A stretch of DNA of 64,000 nucleotides. It comes from Prevotella sp. (GTDB lineage: Bacteria > Bacteroidota > Bacteroidia > Bacteroidales > Bacteroidaceae). Of the stretch, positions 1-7,895 are shown in pieces. The stretch spans positions 62,001 to 126,000 of the forward strand of contig JAEEWT010000011.1 in NCBI GenBank assembly GCA_016287755.1, written 5' to 3'. Under the pieces are notes generated by a model. That model saw only the letters and a program-made list of their open reading frames with translations, was not told the origin of the DNA and ran no database searches. How positions within the stretch are numbered: the stretch's first letter is position 1; every line of letters starts with the position of its first letter. The position numbers were made by a program, and so were the translations under genes.

Positions 1-272
1 CTGATGCAGCGTATAAGGTGCTGAAGGAAGCCGGCTTTGCCGTAAAGATTACTGACGTCATTGGCTTTACCTGTCCGAATACCAGTGGATCGCTGGCTTT
101 GGTTTTGAAGTACCTTTCGGACAATGGGGTTTTCATCGAGTATATGTACAGCTTCGCTAATGGTGACGTAGCCAATATCGTTATTCGTCCTACCGATCTT
201 GACAGTTGTGATCGTATCCTCGAAGAGAAAAAAGTGGATTTGATTGCTGCCAGCGACTTATATCGCTTGTAA
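1..272 (+). CDS. ACT domain protein, C-terminal part (5' end outside window)
   Basis: The reading frame is open from base 3 through the left edge to a TAA at 270-272, so this is the 3' part of a gene; the GTG at 18 is internal. The visible 90 residues have the ACT fold pattern: a hydrophobic strand, then 'NTSGSLALVLKYLSDNGVFI' (strand-turn-helix), then 'NIVIRPTDLDSC'. ACT domains bind small ligands, usually amino acids. In Bacteroidetes, tandem-ACT proteins of this type often sit next to a phenylacetate-CoA ligase gene; that gene would lie upstream and cannot be seen. Ligand and role are unknown. Confidence 0.7.
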   Translation, partial: DAAYKVLKEAGFAVKITDVIGFTCPNTSGSLALVLKYLSDNGVFIEYMYSFANGDVANIVIRPTDLDSCDRILEEKKVDLIAASDLYRL

Positions 273-302
273 GCCAACGTCAAACAGAGGGATTAAGTGC
301 GC

Positions 303-355
303 CACTCTCTTAAGAATTCTCTAGAGAATACCTGAGAGAGTGACGTACTTTTTAT
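303..355 (+). terminator. Hairpin after the ACT gene, probable terminator
   Basis: The arms CACTCTCT (303-310) and AGAGAGTG (335-342) pair around a perfect 14-base palindrome ATTCTCTAGAGAAT (316-329), followed by a T-run at 349-353. It lies 30 bases after the ACT gene stop and before the tRNA promoter, so it probably ends the upstream transcript. Confidence 0.6.
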
Positions 356-425
356 AGGAAACTGCCATACTTTACCCTCAAAAGTGCCATAGTTTCTACA
401 GAAAATGAAAAAAACTTCGCAAAAA

Positions 426-457
426 TTTGGTGGAATGAAAAAAACATCGTACCTTTG
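426..457 (+). promoter_or_regulatory. Bacteroidetes promoter of tRNA-Val
   Basis: TTTG at 426-429 and TACCTTTG at 450-457 are 20 bases apart, the classical -33/-7 geometry of the Bacteroidetes primary sigma factor. The tRNA begins 18 bases downstream. Confidence 0.8.
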
Positions 458-475
458 CAGCGCTTTTCAAAACAA

Positions 476-553
476 GGGCGTTTAGCTCAGCTGGTTTAGA
501 GCATCTGCCTTACAAGCAGAGGGTCGGCGGTTCGAATCCGTCAACGCCCACCA
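476..553 (+). tRNA. tRNA-Val (anticodon TAC)
   Basis: Full cloverleaf: acceptor GGGCGTT pairs with AACGCCC, the anticodon stem TCTGC/GCAGA encloses CTTACAA, giving anticodon TAC (valine), and the T-arm GGTTCGAATCC is present. The discriminator A at 550 is followed by an encoded CCA (551-553). Confidence 0.95.
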
Positions 554-642
554 AAACGGCTTCCAGTCTCATGGCTGGAAGTTTTTTTTGATTAGCATAG
601 AAAAAAAGAGGATGTGTTAGCAGGATTATCGAATATTATTGC

Positions 643-650
643 TACCTTTG
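643..650 (+). promoter_or_regulatory. -7 box upstream of purB
   Basis: TACCTTTG at 643-650 matches the TAnnTTTG -7 element. No clear TTTG lies 20 bases further upstream. The predicted transcript start is about 30 bases before the purB ATG. Confidence 0.6.
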
Positions 651-686
651 CAATCCATAGAATAAATACGTATTATAAAGACAGTG

Positions 687-2051
687 ATGAATCTTGATGT
701 TTTGACAGCCATCTCACCGATTGATGGTAGATATAGAAGTAAGACAGAGACGTTGGCAGGATATTTCTCAGAGTATGCGCTCATTCGTTACCGAGTACGG
801 GTAGAGATTGAGTATTTCATTACCTTATGTGAATTACCTCTTCCTCAGTTGGCAGATTTCGACCAGACACTCTTTGGTCGTCTGCGTTCTATCTATCGTG
901 ACTTCACCGTGGCTGATGCCCAGCGGGTGAAAGATATTGAGAAGATTACCAATCATGACGTCAAGGCTGTCGAGTATTTCATCAAGGAGAGATTCGATGA
1001 GTTCTCAAAAGATGCAGCATGTCCTTCGCTCGACAAATACAAGGAATTCATTCATTTCGGTCTGACCTCCCAAGACATTAACAATACCAGTGTTCCACTT
1101 TCCGTGAAAGAGGCGTTGCAAGAAGCCTATATCCCGATGCTTAGTGAGCTTGTAGAGCAGTTGAAAGCGTATGCGGAGCAGTGGAAGGATGTGGCTATGC
1201 TGGCAAGGACGCATGGGCAGCCAGCCTCACCAACTCGACTTGGCAAGGAGATCCAGGTGTTCGTCTATCGTCTAGAGGAACAGTTGGAGTCACTGCGTAA
1301 CATTCCTTTCACTGCTAAGTTCGGTGGCGCAACAGGAAACTTCAATGCCCATCATGTGGCATATCCGCAATACGACTGGCAGTCGTTTGGTAATCGTTTC
1401 GTCAGTGAGAAGCTGGGGCTGAAGCGTGAGCAATATACCACCCAGATCAGTAACTATGATCAGTTGGCTGCCGTATTCGACGCGCTTCGTAGAATCAATA
1501 CCATTATTATCGATCTCGACCGCGACTTCTGGATGTATATCTCCATGGAGTATTTCAAGCAGAAAATCAAGGAAGGGGAAGTGGGTAGTAGTGCTATGCC
1601 GCATAAGGTGAATCCTATCGACTTCGAGAACTCTGAGGGTAATATGGGTATGGCAAATGCCGTACTTCTGTTCCTTTCTCAGAAACTACCAGTAAGCCGT
1701 CTGCAACGTGATCTGACAGACTCTACCGTATTGCGTAACATTGGCGTACCTTTGGGCCATGGCATGATTGCCATACAGAGTACGTTGAAAGGATTGCGTA
1801 AGTTGATCTTGAACGAAGAGAAACTGAAGAAAGATCTGGATGATACATGGGCCGTGGTGGCCGAGGCTATCCAGACCATCTTGCGCCGTGAGGCTTATCC
1901 GCATCCGTATGAGGCGCTGAAAGCACTTACACGTACCAATAAACATATGACAGAGGAAGCGATTCATGCATTTATCCAGACGCTGGATGTAGATGACAAG
2001 GTGAAGGCCGAACTGATGGCTATCACACCAGATAATTATACAGGAGTTTAA
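687..2051 (+). CDS. purB: Adenylosuccinate lyase
   Basis: Cytosolic enzyme that cleaves SAICAR to AICAR and adenylosuccinate to AMP, each releasing fumarate (purine synthesis). The 454-residue protein has the aspartase/fumarase superfamily signature GSSAMPHKVNPIDFEN in the catalytic loop, the LTSQDINNT segment and the ARTHGQPASPT segment with the active-site His. Its length and sequence resemble the E. coli PurB subfamily (456 residues). The frame could begin at GTG 684, but ATG 687 gives MNLDVLTAISPIDGRY, the usual start of this subfamily. It has its own -7 box and a weak hairpin after it. Confidence 0.96.
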   Translation: MNLDVLTAISPIDGRYRSKTETLAGYFSEYALIRYRVRVEIEYFITLCELPLPQLADFDQTLFGRLRSIYRDFTVADAQRVKDIEKITNHDVKAVEYFIKERFDEFSKDAACPSLDKYKEFIHFGLTSQDINNTSVPLSVKEALQEAYIPMLSELVEQLKAYAEQWKDVAMLARTHGQPASPTRLGKEIQVFVYRLEEQLESLRNIPFTAKFGGATGNFNAHHVAYPQYDWQSFGNRFVSEKLGLKREQYTTQISNYDQLAAVFDALRRINTIIIDLDRDFWMYISMEYFKQKIKEGEVGSSAMPHKVNPIDFENSEGNMGMANAVLLFLSQKLPVSRLQRDLTDSTVLRNIGVPLGHGMIAIQSTLKGLRKLILNEEKLKKDLDDTWAVVAEAIQTILRREAYPHPYEALKALTRTNKHMTEEAIHAFIQTLDVDDKVKAELMAITPDNYTGV

Positions 2052-2054
2052 CTT

Positions 2055-2078
2055 TGCCTAAGCGATTAGGCATCTCTT
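2055..2078 (+). terminator. Small hairpin after purB
   Basis: TGCCTAA (2055-2061) and TTAGGCA (2066-2072) form a 7-bp stem with a GCGA tetraloop, followed by a T-rich stretch. It sits 3 bases after the purB stop and is probably a weak terminator. Confidence 0.5.
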
Positions 2079-2127
2079 ATTTCTATATTTATAGTATTAT
2101 TGTTTTATTTTTATTATCATTATTACC

Positions 2128-3567
2128 ATGTCAGAAGAATTAGAAAACAAAACTGAAGGAATGTCTGCTGAACAGACCCAGCAAGAGGGAAGCCGTGAGG
2201 GCTACCGTCCTACAACTGGCTATTCCAACTATCGAACACCGGGACGTAGTCCGCGTCCGCGTATTCACACTGCTCGTCCTTATGGCGCTAACAGGGGTAA
2301 CAAAGAAGAGGAAGGAGGATTCCGTCCGGAAGGATTCGGAGCCGGCTTACAACAGGAAAGCCCGGCACAACGTTCTTTCCGTCCTCGTAACAACTATGGC
2401 AATCAGGGAGGGTATCAGTCTCGTCAGGGTGGCTATAACCAGCATGCCCAGCAAGGAGGCTATCGTCCTCGTCCCAACTACAATAGCAATGAGGGTGAAG
2501 GTGGTTATCAGCCCCGTCAGAGTGGCTACGGCCAGCGTCCTCAGCAGGGCTATCGTCCCCGTCCGAACTTCAATGAGGGAGAAGGCGGCTACCAGCCTCG
2601 TCAGCAAGGTGGCTATGGTCAGCAGCGTGGTGGTTATGGTCAGCAGCGTGGCGGTTATGGTCAGCAGCGTGGCGGTTACGGTCAGCAGCGTGGCGGTTAT
2701 GGTCAGCAGCGTGGCGGTTATGGCCAGCAGCGTGGAGGTTATGGCCAGCAGCGTGGTGGCTACGGTCAGCAGCGTGGTGGCTATGATCCGAATGCAAAGT
2801 ATAGTTTGAAGAAACGTATCGAGTACAAGGAAGTGAATGTGGATCCCAACGAACCGATCCGTCTGAACAAGTTCTTGGCCAATGCCGGAATCTGCAGTCG
2901 TCGTGAGGCTGATGAGTTCATCCTCTCAGGTGCAGTTACAGTAAACGGACAGGTGGTAACAGAACTGGGTACAAAGGTGCTTCGTACGGATGAAGTGGTA
3001 TTCCATGGCGCTCCTGTTTCTCTGGAGAAGAAGGTATATGTATTGCTCAATAAACCCAAAGACTATGTAACAACCAGCGATGATCCTCAGCAGCGCAAGA
3101 CCGTGATGGATCTCGTGAAGAATGTTTGTCCTGAGCGCATCTACCCGGTAGGTCGTCTTGACAGGAATACAACAGGTGTACTGTTGCTTACCAACGATGG
3201 TGATCTGGCATCTAAACTTACACATCCGAAGTTCCTGAAGAAGAAGGTTTACCATGTCTTCCTCGACAAGAACGTGGATCCTCAGGATATGGAACGCATC
3301 AAGGAGGGTATCGATCTGGAAGATGGTGAAGTACATGCAGATGCTATAGAGTATTGCAACGAGAACGACAAGAGTCAGGTGGGCGTGGAGATCCACAGCG
3401 GAAAGAACCGCATTGTTCGTCGTATTTTCGAGAGTCTCGGCTATCGTGTAGTTAAACTGGACCGTGTGCAGTTTGCCGGTCTTACTAAAAAGAACCTCCG
3501 TCGTGGCGATTGGCGATTCCTTACTGAAAAGGAAGTGGAAATGTTGCGAATGGGTGCTTTTGAATAA
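2128..3567 (+). CDS. rRNA pseudouridine synthase (RluB/RsuA family) with long RGG-rich N-terminal extension
   Basis: Converts specific uridines in ribosomal RNA to pseudouridine. Residues 1-225 are low-complexity and rich in Arg, Gly, Gln and Tyr, with eight RGGYGQQ-type units. Residues about 247-300 form an S4 RNA-binding domain ([20 protein letters not shown]) and 305-479 the catalytic domain, with catalytic Asp345 in [19 protein letters not shown] and the late motif [15 protein letters not shown]. Typical RluB proteins are about 240-290 residues, so the head is an addition; such heads occur in other Bacteroidetes. The asnS gene follows after 9 bases, suggesting co-transcription. Which rRNA position is modified cannot be told. 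Confidence 0.9.
   Translation: MSEELENKTEGMSAEQTQQEGSREGYRPTTGYSNYRTPGRSPRPRIHTARPYGANRGNKEEEGGFRPEGFGAGLQQESPAQRSFRPRNNYGNQGGYQSRQGGYNQHAQQGGYRPRPNYNSNEGEGGYQPRQSGYGQRPQQGYRPRPNFNEGEGGYQPRQQGGYGQQRGGYGQQRGGYGQQRGGYGQQRGGYGQQRGGYGQQRGGYGQQRGGYGQQRGGYDPNAKYSLKKRIEYKEVNVDPNEPIRLNKFLANAGICSRREADEFILSGAVTVNGQVVTELGTKVLRTDEVVFHGAPVSLEKKVYVLLNKPKDYVTTSDDPQQRKTVMDLVKNVCPERIYPVGRLDRNTTGVLLLTNDGDLASKLTHPKFLKKKVYHVFLDKNVDPQDMERIKEGIDLEDGEVHADAIEYCNENDKSQVGVEIHSGKNRIVRRIFESLGYRVVKLDRVQFAGLTKKNLRRGDWRFLTEKEVEMLRMGAFE
2608..2784 (+). repeat. Tandem 21-bp coding repeat (8 units plus a partial)
   Basis: Eight consecutive 21-base units, each encoding GGYGQQR, run 2608-2775, followed by a partial unit (GGY) to 2784. 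Units differ only at wobble positions (ggt/ggc/gga, tat/tac). Because the period is a multiple of 3, unit gain or loss would keep the reading frame of the pseudouridine synthase. Confidence 0.95.
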
Positions 3568-3576
3568 TAAAGGTAT

Positions 3577-5025
3577 ATGAAAAGAACAAAGATCATCGAT
3601 GCGCTCCAAAGCACCGATTATGGAAAGACAATTACTGTGATGGGATGGGTGCGTACGCACCGCAGTAGTAAGGCTGTTGACTTTATCGCCTTGAATGATG
3701 GATCAACCATCAAGAACATCCAGATCGTAGTAGATGCTGGTAATGTGGATGAGGCAACACTGAAGAGTATCACTACAGGAGCTTGCATTGGTGTAACAGG
3801 TACGCTCGTGGAGAGTCCAGCACAAGGACAGGCTTCTGAGATTCAGTGTACGGAGATTACTGTATATGGCCTTTGCGGTAGCGATTACCCGATGCAGAAG
3901 AAAGGGCAAACTTTCGAATATATGCGTCAGTATGCTCATCTGCGCCTTCGTACTAACGTCTTCGGAGCTGTCATGCGTATCCGTCATAACATGGCTATGG
4001 CCATCCATACTTATTTCCATGAGCATGGGTTCTACTATTTCCATACCCCGCTGATTACTGCTAGTGACTGTGAGGGCGCTGGAAACATGTTCCAGGTGAC
4101 GACCAAGAACCTTTATGACTTGCAGAAGGATGAAGAAGGGAAGATTATCTATGACGATGATTTCTTCGGTCAGCAGACTTCCCTGACTGTATCCGGGCAG
4201 TTGGAAGGTGAGTTGGGTGCTACGGCATTAGGTGCCATCTATACCTTCGGACCAACGTTCCGTGCTGAGAATTCCAATACACCCCGACATCTGGCTGAGT
4301 TCTGGATGGTGGAACCTGAGGTGGCTTTCCTGGATCAGGAAGAACTGATGGACCTGGAAGAGGATTTCATCAAGTACTGTGTACGATGGGCCTTGGAGAA
4401 ATGTAAGGACGACTTGGAGTTTATCAACAACAATAAGTTCATCACTCCGCAGCATGATCTGATTCCTCGACTGGAGGGAGTGCTCAAGGAAGAGTTCGTT
4501 CGTCTGCCCTATACAAAGGGTATCGAAATCTTGCAGGAGGCCATCAAGAATGGCAAGAAGTTTGAGTTCCCATGCAATTGGGGTGATGACCTTGCTTCTG
4601 AGCATGAGCGCTACTTGGTAGAGGAGCATTTCAAGAAACCGGTTATCATGACCGACTACCCAGCATGTATCAAAGCGTTCTATATGAAACAGAACGAGAA
4701 ACAGGGTGAGGGGTCGGTAGGATATAAAGGTTGTGTGGCTCCTGGACCGACCATGCAGGGCACAGATGTGCTCTTCCCGCAGATCGGTGAGATCATCGGT
4801 GGCTCTGTTCGTGAAGAGAGTTACGATAAGCTGATGGGTGAGATTGCTAGTCGCGGAATGGAGACCGATAAACTGTGGTGGTACCTTGATACCCGTAAGT
4901 ACGGATCTTGCCCGCATGCTGGCTTCGGACTTGGTTTCGAGCGCCTCATCTTGTTCGTTACAGGTATGCAGAACATCCGTGACGTAATACCATTCCCAAG
5001 AACTCCCAAGAATGCGGAATTCTAA
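3577..5025 (+). CDS. asnS: Asparaginyl-tRNA synthetase
   Basis: Class II synthetase that charges tRNA-Asn with asparagine in the cytosol. The 482-residue protein has an N-terminal OB-fold anticodon domain (residues about 15-110, [20 protein letters not shown]) and a class IIb catalytic core with motif 2 ([20 protein letters not shown]) and C-terminal motif 3 ([21 protein letters not shown]). The AEFWMVEPE segment favours AsnRS over AspRS. It follows the pseudouridine synthase by 9 bases and is closed by a strong terminator. Confidence 0.96.
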   Translation: MKRTKIIDALQSTDYGKTITVMGWVRTHRSSKAVDFIALNDGSTIKNIQIVVDAGNVDEATLKSITTGACIGVTGTLVESPAQGQASEIQCTEITVYGLCGSDYPMQKKGQTFEYMRQYAHLRLRTNVFGAVMRIRHNMAMAIHTYFHEHGFYYFHTPLITASDCEGAGNMFQVTTKNLYDLQKDEEGKIIYDDDFFGQQTSLTVSGQLEGELGATALGAIYTFGPTFRAENSNTPRHLAEFWMVEPEVAFLDQEELMDLEEDFIKYCVRWALEKCKDDLEFINNNKFITPQHDLIPRLEGVLKEEFVRLPYTKGIEILQEAIKNGKKFEFPCNWGDDLASEHERYLVEEHFKKPVIMTDYPACIKAFYMKQNEKQGEGSVGYKGCVAPGPTMQGTDVLFPQIGEIIGGSVREESYDKLMGEIASRGMETDKLWWYLDTRKYGSCPHAGFGLGFERLILFVTGMQNIRDVIPFPRTPKNAEF

Positions 5026-5046
5026 GGAAATAGGCTATTTTTATTT

Positions 5047-5074
5047 AAAAGCTCCTCTTTTGAGGGGCTTTTTT
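5047..5074 (+). terminator. Rho-independent terminator after asnS
   Basis: AAGCTCCTC and GAGGGGCTT form a stem with a TTTT loop, followed by TTTTTT. It begins about 22 bases after the asnS stop. Confidence 0.85.
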
Positions 5075-5116
5075 GCTTAAATTATAGTATTTTGGTGCGT
5101 TTTTTATGAAAAAAGT

Positions 5117-5146
5117 TTTGTAATTCGGTATCTTTTCATATCTTTG
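5117..5146 (+). promoter_or_regulatory. Promoter of the repeat-containing secreted protein
   Basis: TTTG at 5117-5120 and TATCTTTG at 5139-5146, 18 bases apart, fit the Bacteroidetes -33/-7 pattern. The transcript would start near 5153, so a start codon at 5144 is excluded. Confidence 0.65.
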
Positions 5147-5188
5147 CACTGTTTTATTATGCAGCATAATAGAGAAAGTATATTACTC

Positions 5189-7522
5189 ATGAAGATGATA
5201 AACAAATCAAAGATGTGGATAACTGTGCTATTGGCATTTGTGGCCAGTAGTGCATTGGGACAGTTGGCTCCGGAAAAATACAAATATTATCGTGTACAGA
5301 ATACTTCTACCAAGCGTTATGTTTCCTTGAGGGATAACGTTGGATCTGTAAACGTTTCTTCGAAGACGGCAGACGTGAAGGCTGTTGAGATGGTTTCTGG
5401 GTTCAACAATGTGGTAAGTGATCCGGCAACGATTATTGGACTTACCGATAAAGGCGCTGATTATTATGACTTCTCTGCTCAAGGTACTTCGGTTAGTCAA
5501 ATAATTAATAAGAATAAAGCAAGGGTCATTATCAAGCCTGTTACTGATGATTCTTATTTGGTATATGTAACTTATAAAGGATCAGCAGGTGGAATGACAG
5601 GCTATGCAAATGCTTATCTTACTGATCCCGGTTCTGATATGGCAGTAGGTTATGCTGATAGTGAAACAAGTGCTCGTAAGGGGAATGGCATATGGTCTAT
5701 TATACCTGTTGCGAACGATGGCAGTAACTATTTCGGCGTTAAGATGGACTTGAATGCCAATGGTAAGTATTACACTACGCTTTATACAGATTTCCCATAC
5801 CAATTGTCGGAAGGTATGAAGGCTTACGTGGTTTCTGAAATCGATGGCGGTAAGGTGAACCTTGAGGATATCAGTCCTTACGTACCAGCAGAAACACCGG
5901 TAATTCTAGAAAGCACCTCTTCTTCAGCATCTGACAATAAGTTGCAGCCACTGGCTACCGAAGTGAGTTCTTCTTTCACTGCAAACAATTTGAAAGGTGT
6001 TTATTTCAATCATGATGCAGGTGGCAAGCATACAGTACGTACAGCATTTGCCAAGAAGACCATGCGGTTGTTGACCGTGAAGGATGGGGAGATTGCCTTC
6101 GTAAACGAGGGTGATGCTTACATTCCTGCTAATACAGCTTATTTGAAAGTGGCTTCTGGAACATCTTCCACCTTGACTATTGGCAAGATCTCTTCTTCAG
6201 GCTCAACTACCCCTGGCACACAGGAGAATCCTGAAAATAAAATGAATCATGGTACTGCAACCAATCCTATAAGTGTGGCTGATGCCATTGCCAATGCTAA
6301 AGCTATTGGTACAGAGGCTTCAGCAAAGGACTTCTATGTAAAGGGTAAGATCTGCAGCATTAAGTACGAGTATAGTGCGCAGTATGGTACTGCAACCTAT
6401 AACATCTCTGACGATGGCTCAACAGAAACAGAATTTACAGTTTACGGTAGCTACTATTTTGACAGCAAGAGTTGGCAGGAAGGTGACACACAGATTAAAG
6501 TGGGCGATGAGGTGATAGTTTGCGGTAGGATTATTAATTATAATGGTAATACTCCTGAGTTTGCCGACAAGAAGAACTATCTGATCTCTCTGAATGGTAA
6601 GACATCATCAGGAACAAGTGAAGACCCGGAGGCTGCTTTGAATCATGGTACAGTTGATGCTCCTCTGACTGTTGCTGATGCTATTGCCGCTGCCGAGGTT
6701 GTTGGAACCAAAGCCTCTACTGGTGATTTCTATGTAAAGGGTAAGATCTGCAGCATTAAGTATGAGTATAGTGCTGAGTATGGTACTGCTACCTATAACA
6801 TTTCCGAGGATGGTTCAGAAGGAACAGAGTTCACTGTATACAGCAGCTATTATTTCGACAACAAGAGCTGGCAGGAAGGTGACACACAGATTAAAGTGGG
6901 TGATGAGGTAATCGTTTGTGGTAAGATCATCAACTACAATGGTAATACTCCTGAGTTCGCTTCCAAGCAGAACTATCTGATTTCTCTGAATGGTAAGACA
7001 TCATCAGGAACAAGTGAAGACCCGGAGGCTGCTTTGAATCATGGTACAGCTGATGCTCCTCTGACAGTTGCTGATGCTATTGCTGCTGCCGAGGTTGTTG
7101 GAACCAAAGCATCAACTGGCGATTTCTACGTAAAGGGTAAGATCTGCAGCATTAAGTATGAGTATAGTGCTGAGTATGGTACTGCTACCTATAACATTTC
7201 TGAGGATGGTTCAGAAGGAACAGAGTTCACGGTATATAGCAGCTATTTCCTCGACAACAAGAAGTGGCAGGAAGGCGACAATCAGATCGCTGTAGGCGAT
7301 GAGGTAATCGTTTGTGGTAAGATCATCAACTACAATGGTAATACCCCAGAGTTCGCTTCCAAGCAGAACTATCTGGTTGCTTTGAATAAGGCTACTGGTA
7401 TCCAGAACGTGAAGATCAGCAAGGCAAATGGTGCTATCTATAACCTTACTGGTCAGCGTGTCGGAAAGCCTACACAGAAGGGTATTTACCTGATTAATGG
7501 AAAGAAAGTGTTGGTGAAATAG
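5189..7522 (+). CDS. Secreted protein with three 132-residue tandem repeats and a Prevotella-type C-terminal tail
   Basis: Function unknown. I chose ATG 5189 because it gives a clean signal peptide (MKMINKSKMWITVLLAFVAS, cleavage after SALGQ); the frame is open to 5144, but that lies in the promoter. After a lectin-like/all-beta N-terminal part come three near-identical domains, each with DFYVKGKICSIKYEYSA and VGDEVIVCGKIINYNGNTPEF, which look like OB-fold-type beta domains of Bacteroidetes surface proteins. The C-terminus IYNLTGQRVGKPTQKGIYLI followed by NGKKVLVK is the short tail shared by many secreted Prevotella proteins and is compatible with type IX or related export. Segments near YVPAETPVILES resemble the 18.3-kb secreted protein. 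Binding of a polymer or protein at the cell surface is only a guess. Confidence 0.75.
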   Translation: MKMINKSKMWITVLLAFVASSALGQLAPEKYKYYRVQNTSTKRYVSLRDNVGSVNVSSKTADVKAVEMVSGFNNVVSDPATIIGLTDKGADYYDFSAQGTSVSQIINKNKARVIIKPVTDDSYLVYVTYKGSAGGMTGYANAYLTDPGSDMAVGYADSETSARKGNGIWSIIPVANDGSNYFGVKMDLNANGKYYTTLYTDFPYQLSEGMKAYVVSEIDGGKVNLEDISPYVPAETPVILESTSSSASDNKLQPLATEVSSSFTANNLKGVYFNHDAGGKHTVRTAFAKKTMRLLTVKDGEIAFVNEGDAYIPANTAYLKVASGTSSTLTIGKISSSGSTTPGTQENPENKMNHGTATNPISVADAIANAKAIGTEASAKDFYVKGKICSIKYEYSAQYGTATYNISDDGSTETEFTVYGSYYFDSKSWQEGDTQIKVGDEVIVCGRIINYNGNTPEFADKKNYLISLNGKTSSGTSEDPEAALNHGTVDAPLTVADAIAAAEVVGTKASTGDFYVKGKICSIKYEYSAEYGTATYNISEDGSEGTEFTVYSSYYFDNKSWQEGDTQIKVGDEVIVCGKIINYNGNTPEFASKQNYLISLNGKTSSGTSEDPEAALNHGTADAPLTVADAIAAAEVVGTKASTGDFYVKGKICSIKYEYSAEYGTATYNISEDGSEGTEFTVYSSYFLDNKKWQEGDNQIAVGDEVIVCGKIINYNGNTPEFASKQNYLVALNKATGIQNVKISKANGAIYNLTGQRVGKPTQKGIYLINGKKVLVK
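6245..7432 (+). repeat. Three tandem 396-bp coding repeats
   Basis: The same landmark, AATCATGGTAC, recurs at 6245, 6641 and 7037, exactly 396 bases (132 codons) apart. Copies 2 and 3 are more alike than copy 1, including at silent positions, which points to recent duplication or gene conversion. Confidence 0.9.
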
Positions 7523-7766
7523 CCTGCACACCTTATTATAATAATGCGCGCACGCGCGTAACATTTAAAAAATAAAGCCTATGGAGAAAAAAGGAGGAAT
7601 GATTAAAATGAGTGGAAACGAGGTTAATGACTCGGGGCAATAATTGTGTGCACCTCTCAAAATGCGCGTAAATGCTGATGTTTTGCAGGAAATGCGCTCA
7701 TAATAGGGGCTGAAGGTATATTAAATGTTAAATTTTGTTCCTTTTATGAAAAAAGATGGAGAATTG

Positions 7767-7798
7767 TTTGCGCAACATAATAAATAAGCGTATATTTG
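7767..7798 (+). promoter_or_regulatory. Promoter of the 1299-residue lipoprotein
   Basis: TTTG (7767-7770) and TATATTTG (7791-7798) are separated by exactly 20 bases, a near-ideal Bacteroidetes promoter. The untranslated leader would be about 90 bases. Confidence 0.85.
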
Positions 7799-7811
7799 CA
7801 CAAAATTATTG

Positions 7812-7832
7812 GCATCTCTCCGCTGGAGAGGT
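7812..7832 (+). promoter_or_regulatory. Hairpin in the 5' leader of the large lipoprotein mRNA
   Basis: CATCTCTCC and GGAGAGGTG pair around a GCT loop, about 10-15 bases after the predicted transcript start. A 5' stem-loop can protect an mRNA from decay, which would suit a highly expressed gene; this role is inference. Confidence 0.55.
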
Positions 7833-7895
7833 GTGAATTATTGAGAGAATTTAAGCATAAAGTATATATTTAGTTTAATTTAATTTTTTAGTCTA

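Larger units (their letters stand above)
7523..7895. other. 373-base intergenic region
   Basis: Holds an alternating purine-pyrimidine run TGCGCGCACGCGCGTA (7543-7559), a doubtful 20-codon frame (7581-7643, with GGAGG inside), a promoter for the large lipoprotein and a structured 5' leader. No terminator is evident after the upstream gene. Confidence 0.6.

Noticed and set aside
2195..2809. 204-codon second frame across the 21-base repeats
   Set aside because: A repeat with a period divisible by three stays open in all frames; only the frame with S4 and synthase domains is real.
7581..7643. 20-codon frame MEKKGGMIKMSG in the spacer
   Set aside because: No promoter or conserved feature; the internal GGAGG leads to nothing longer.
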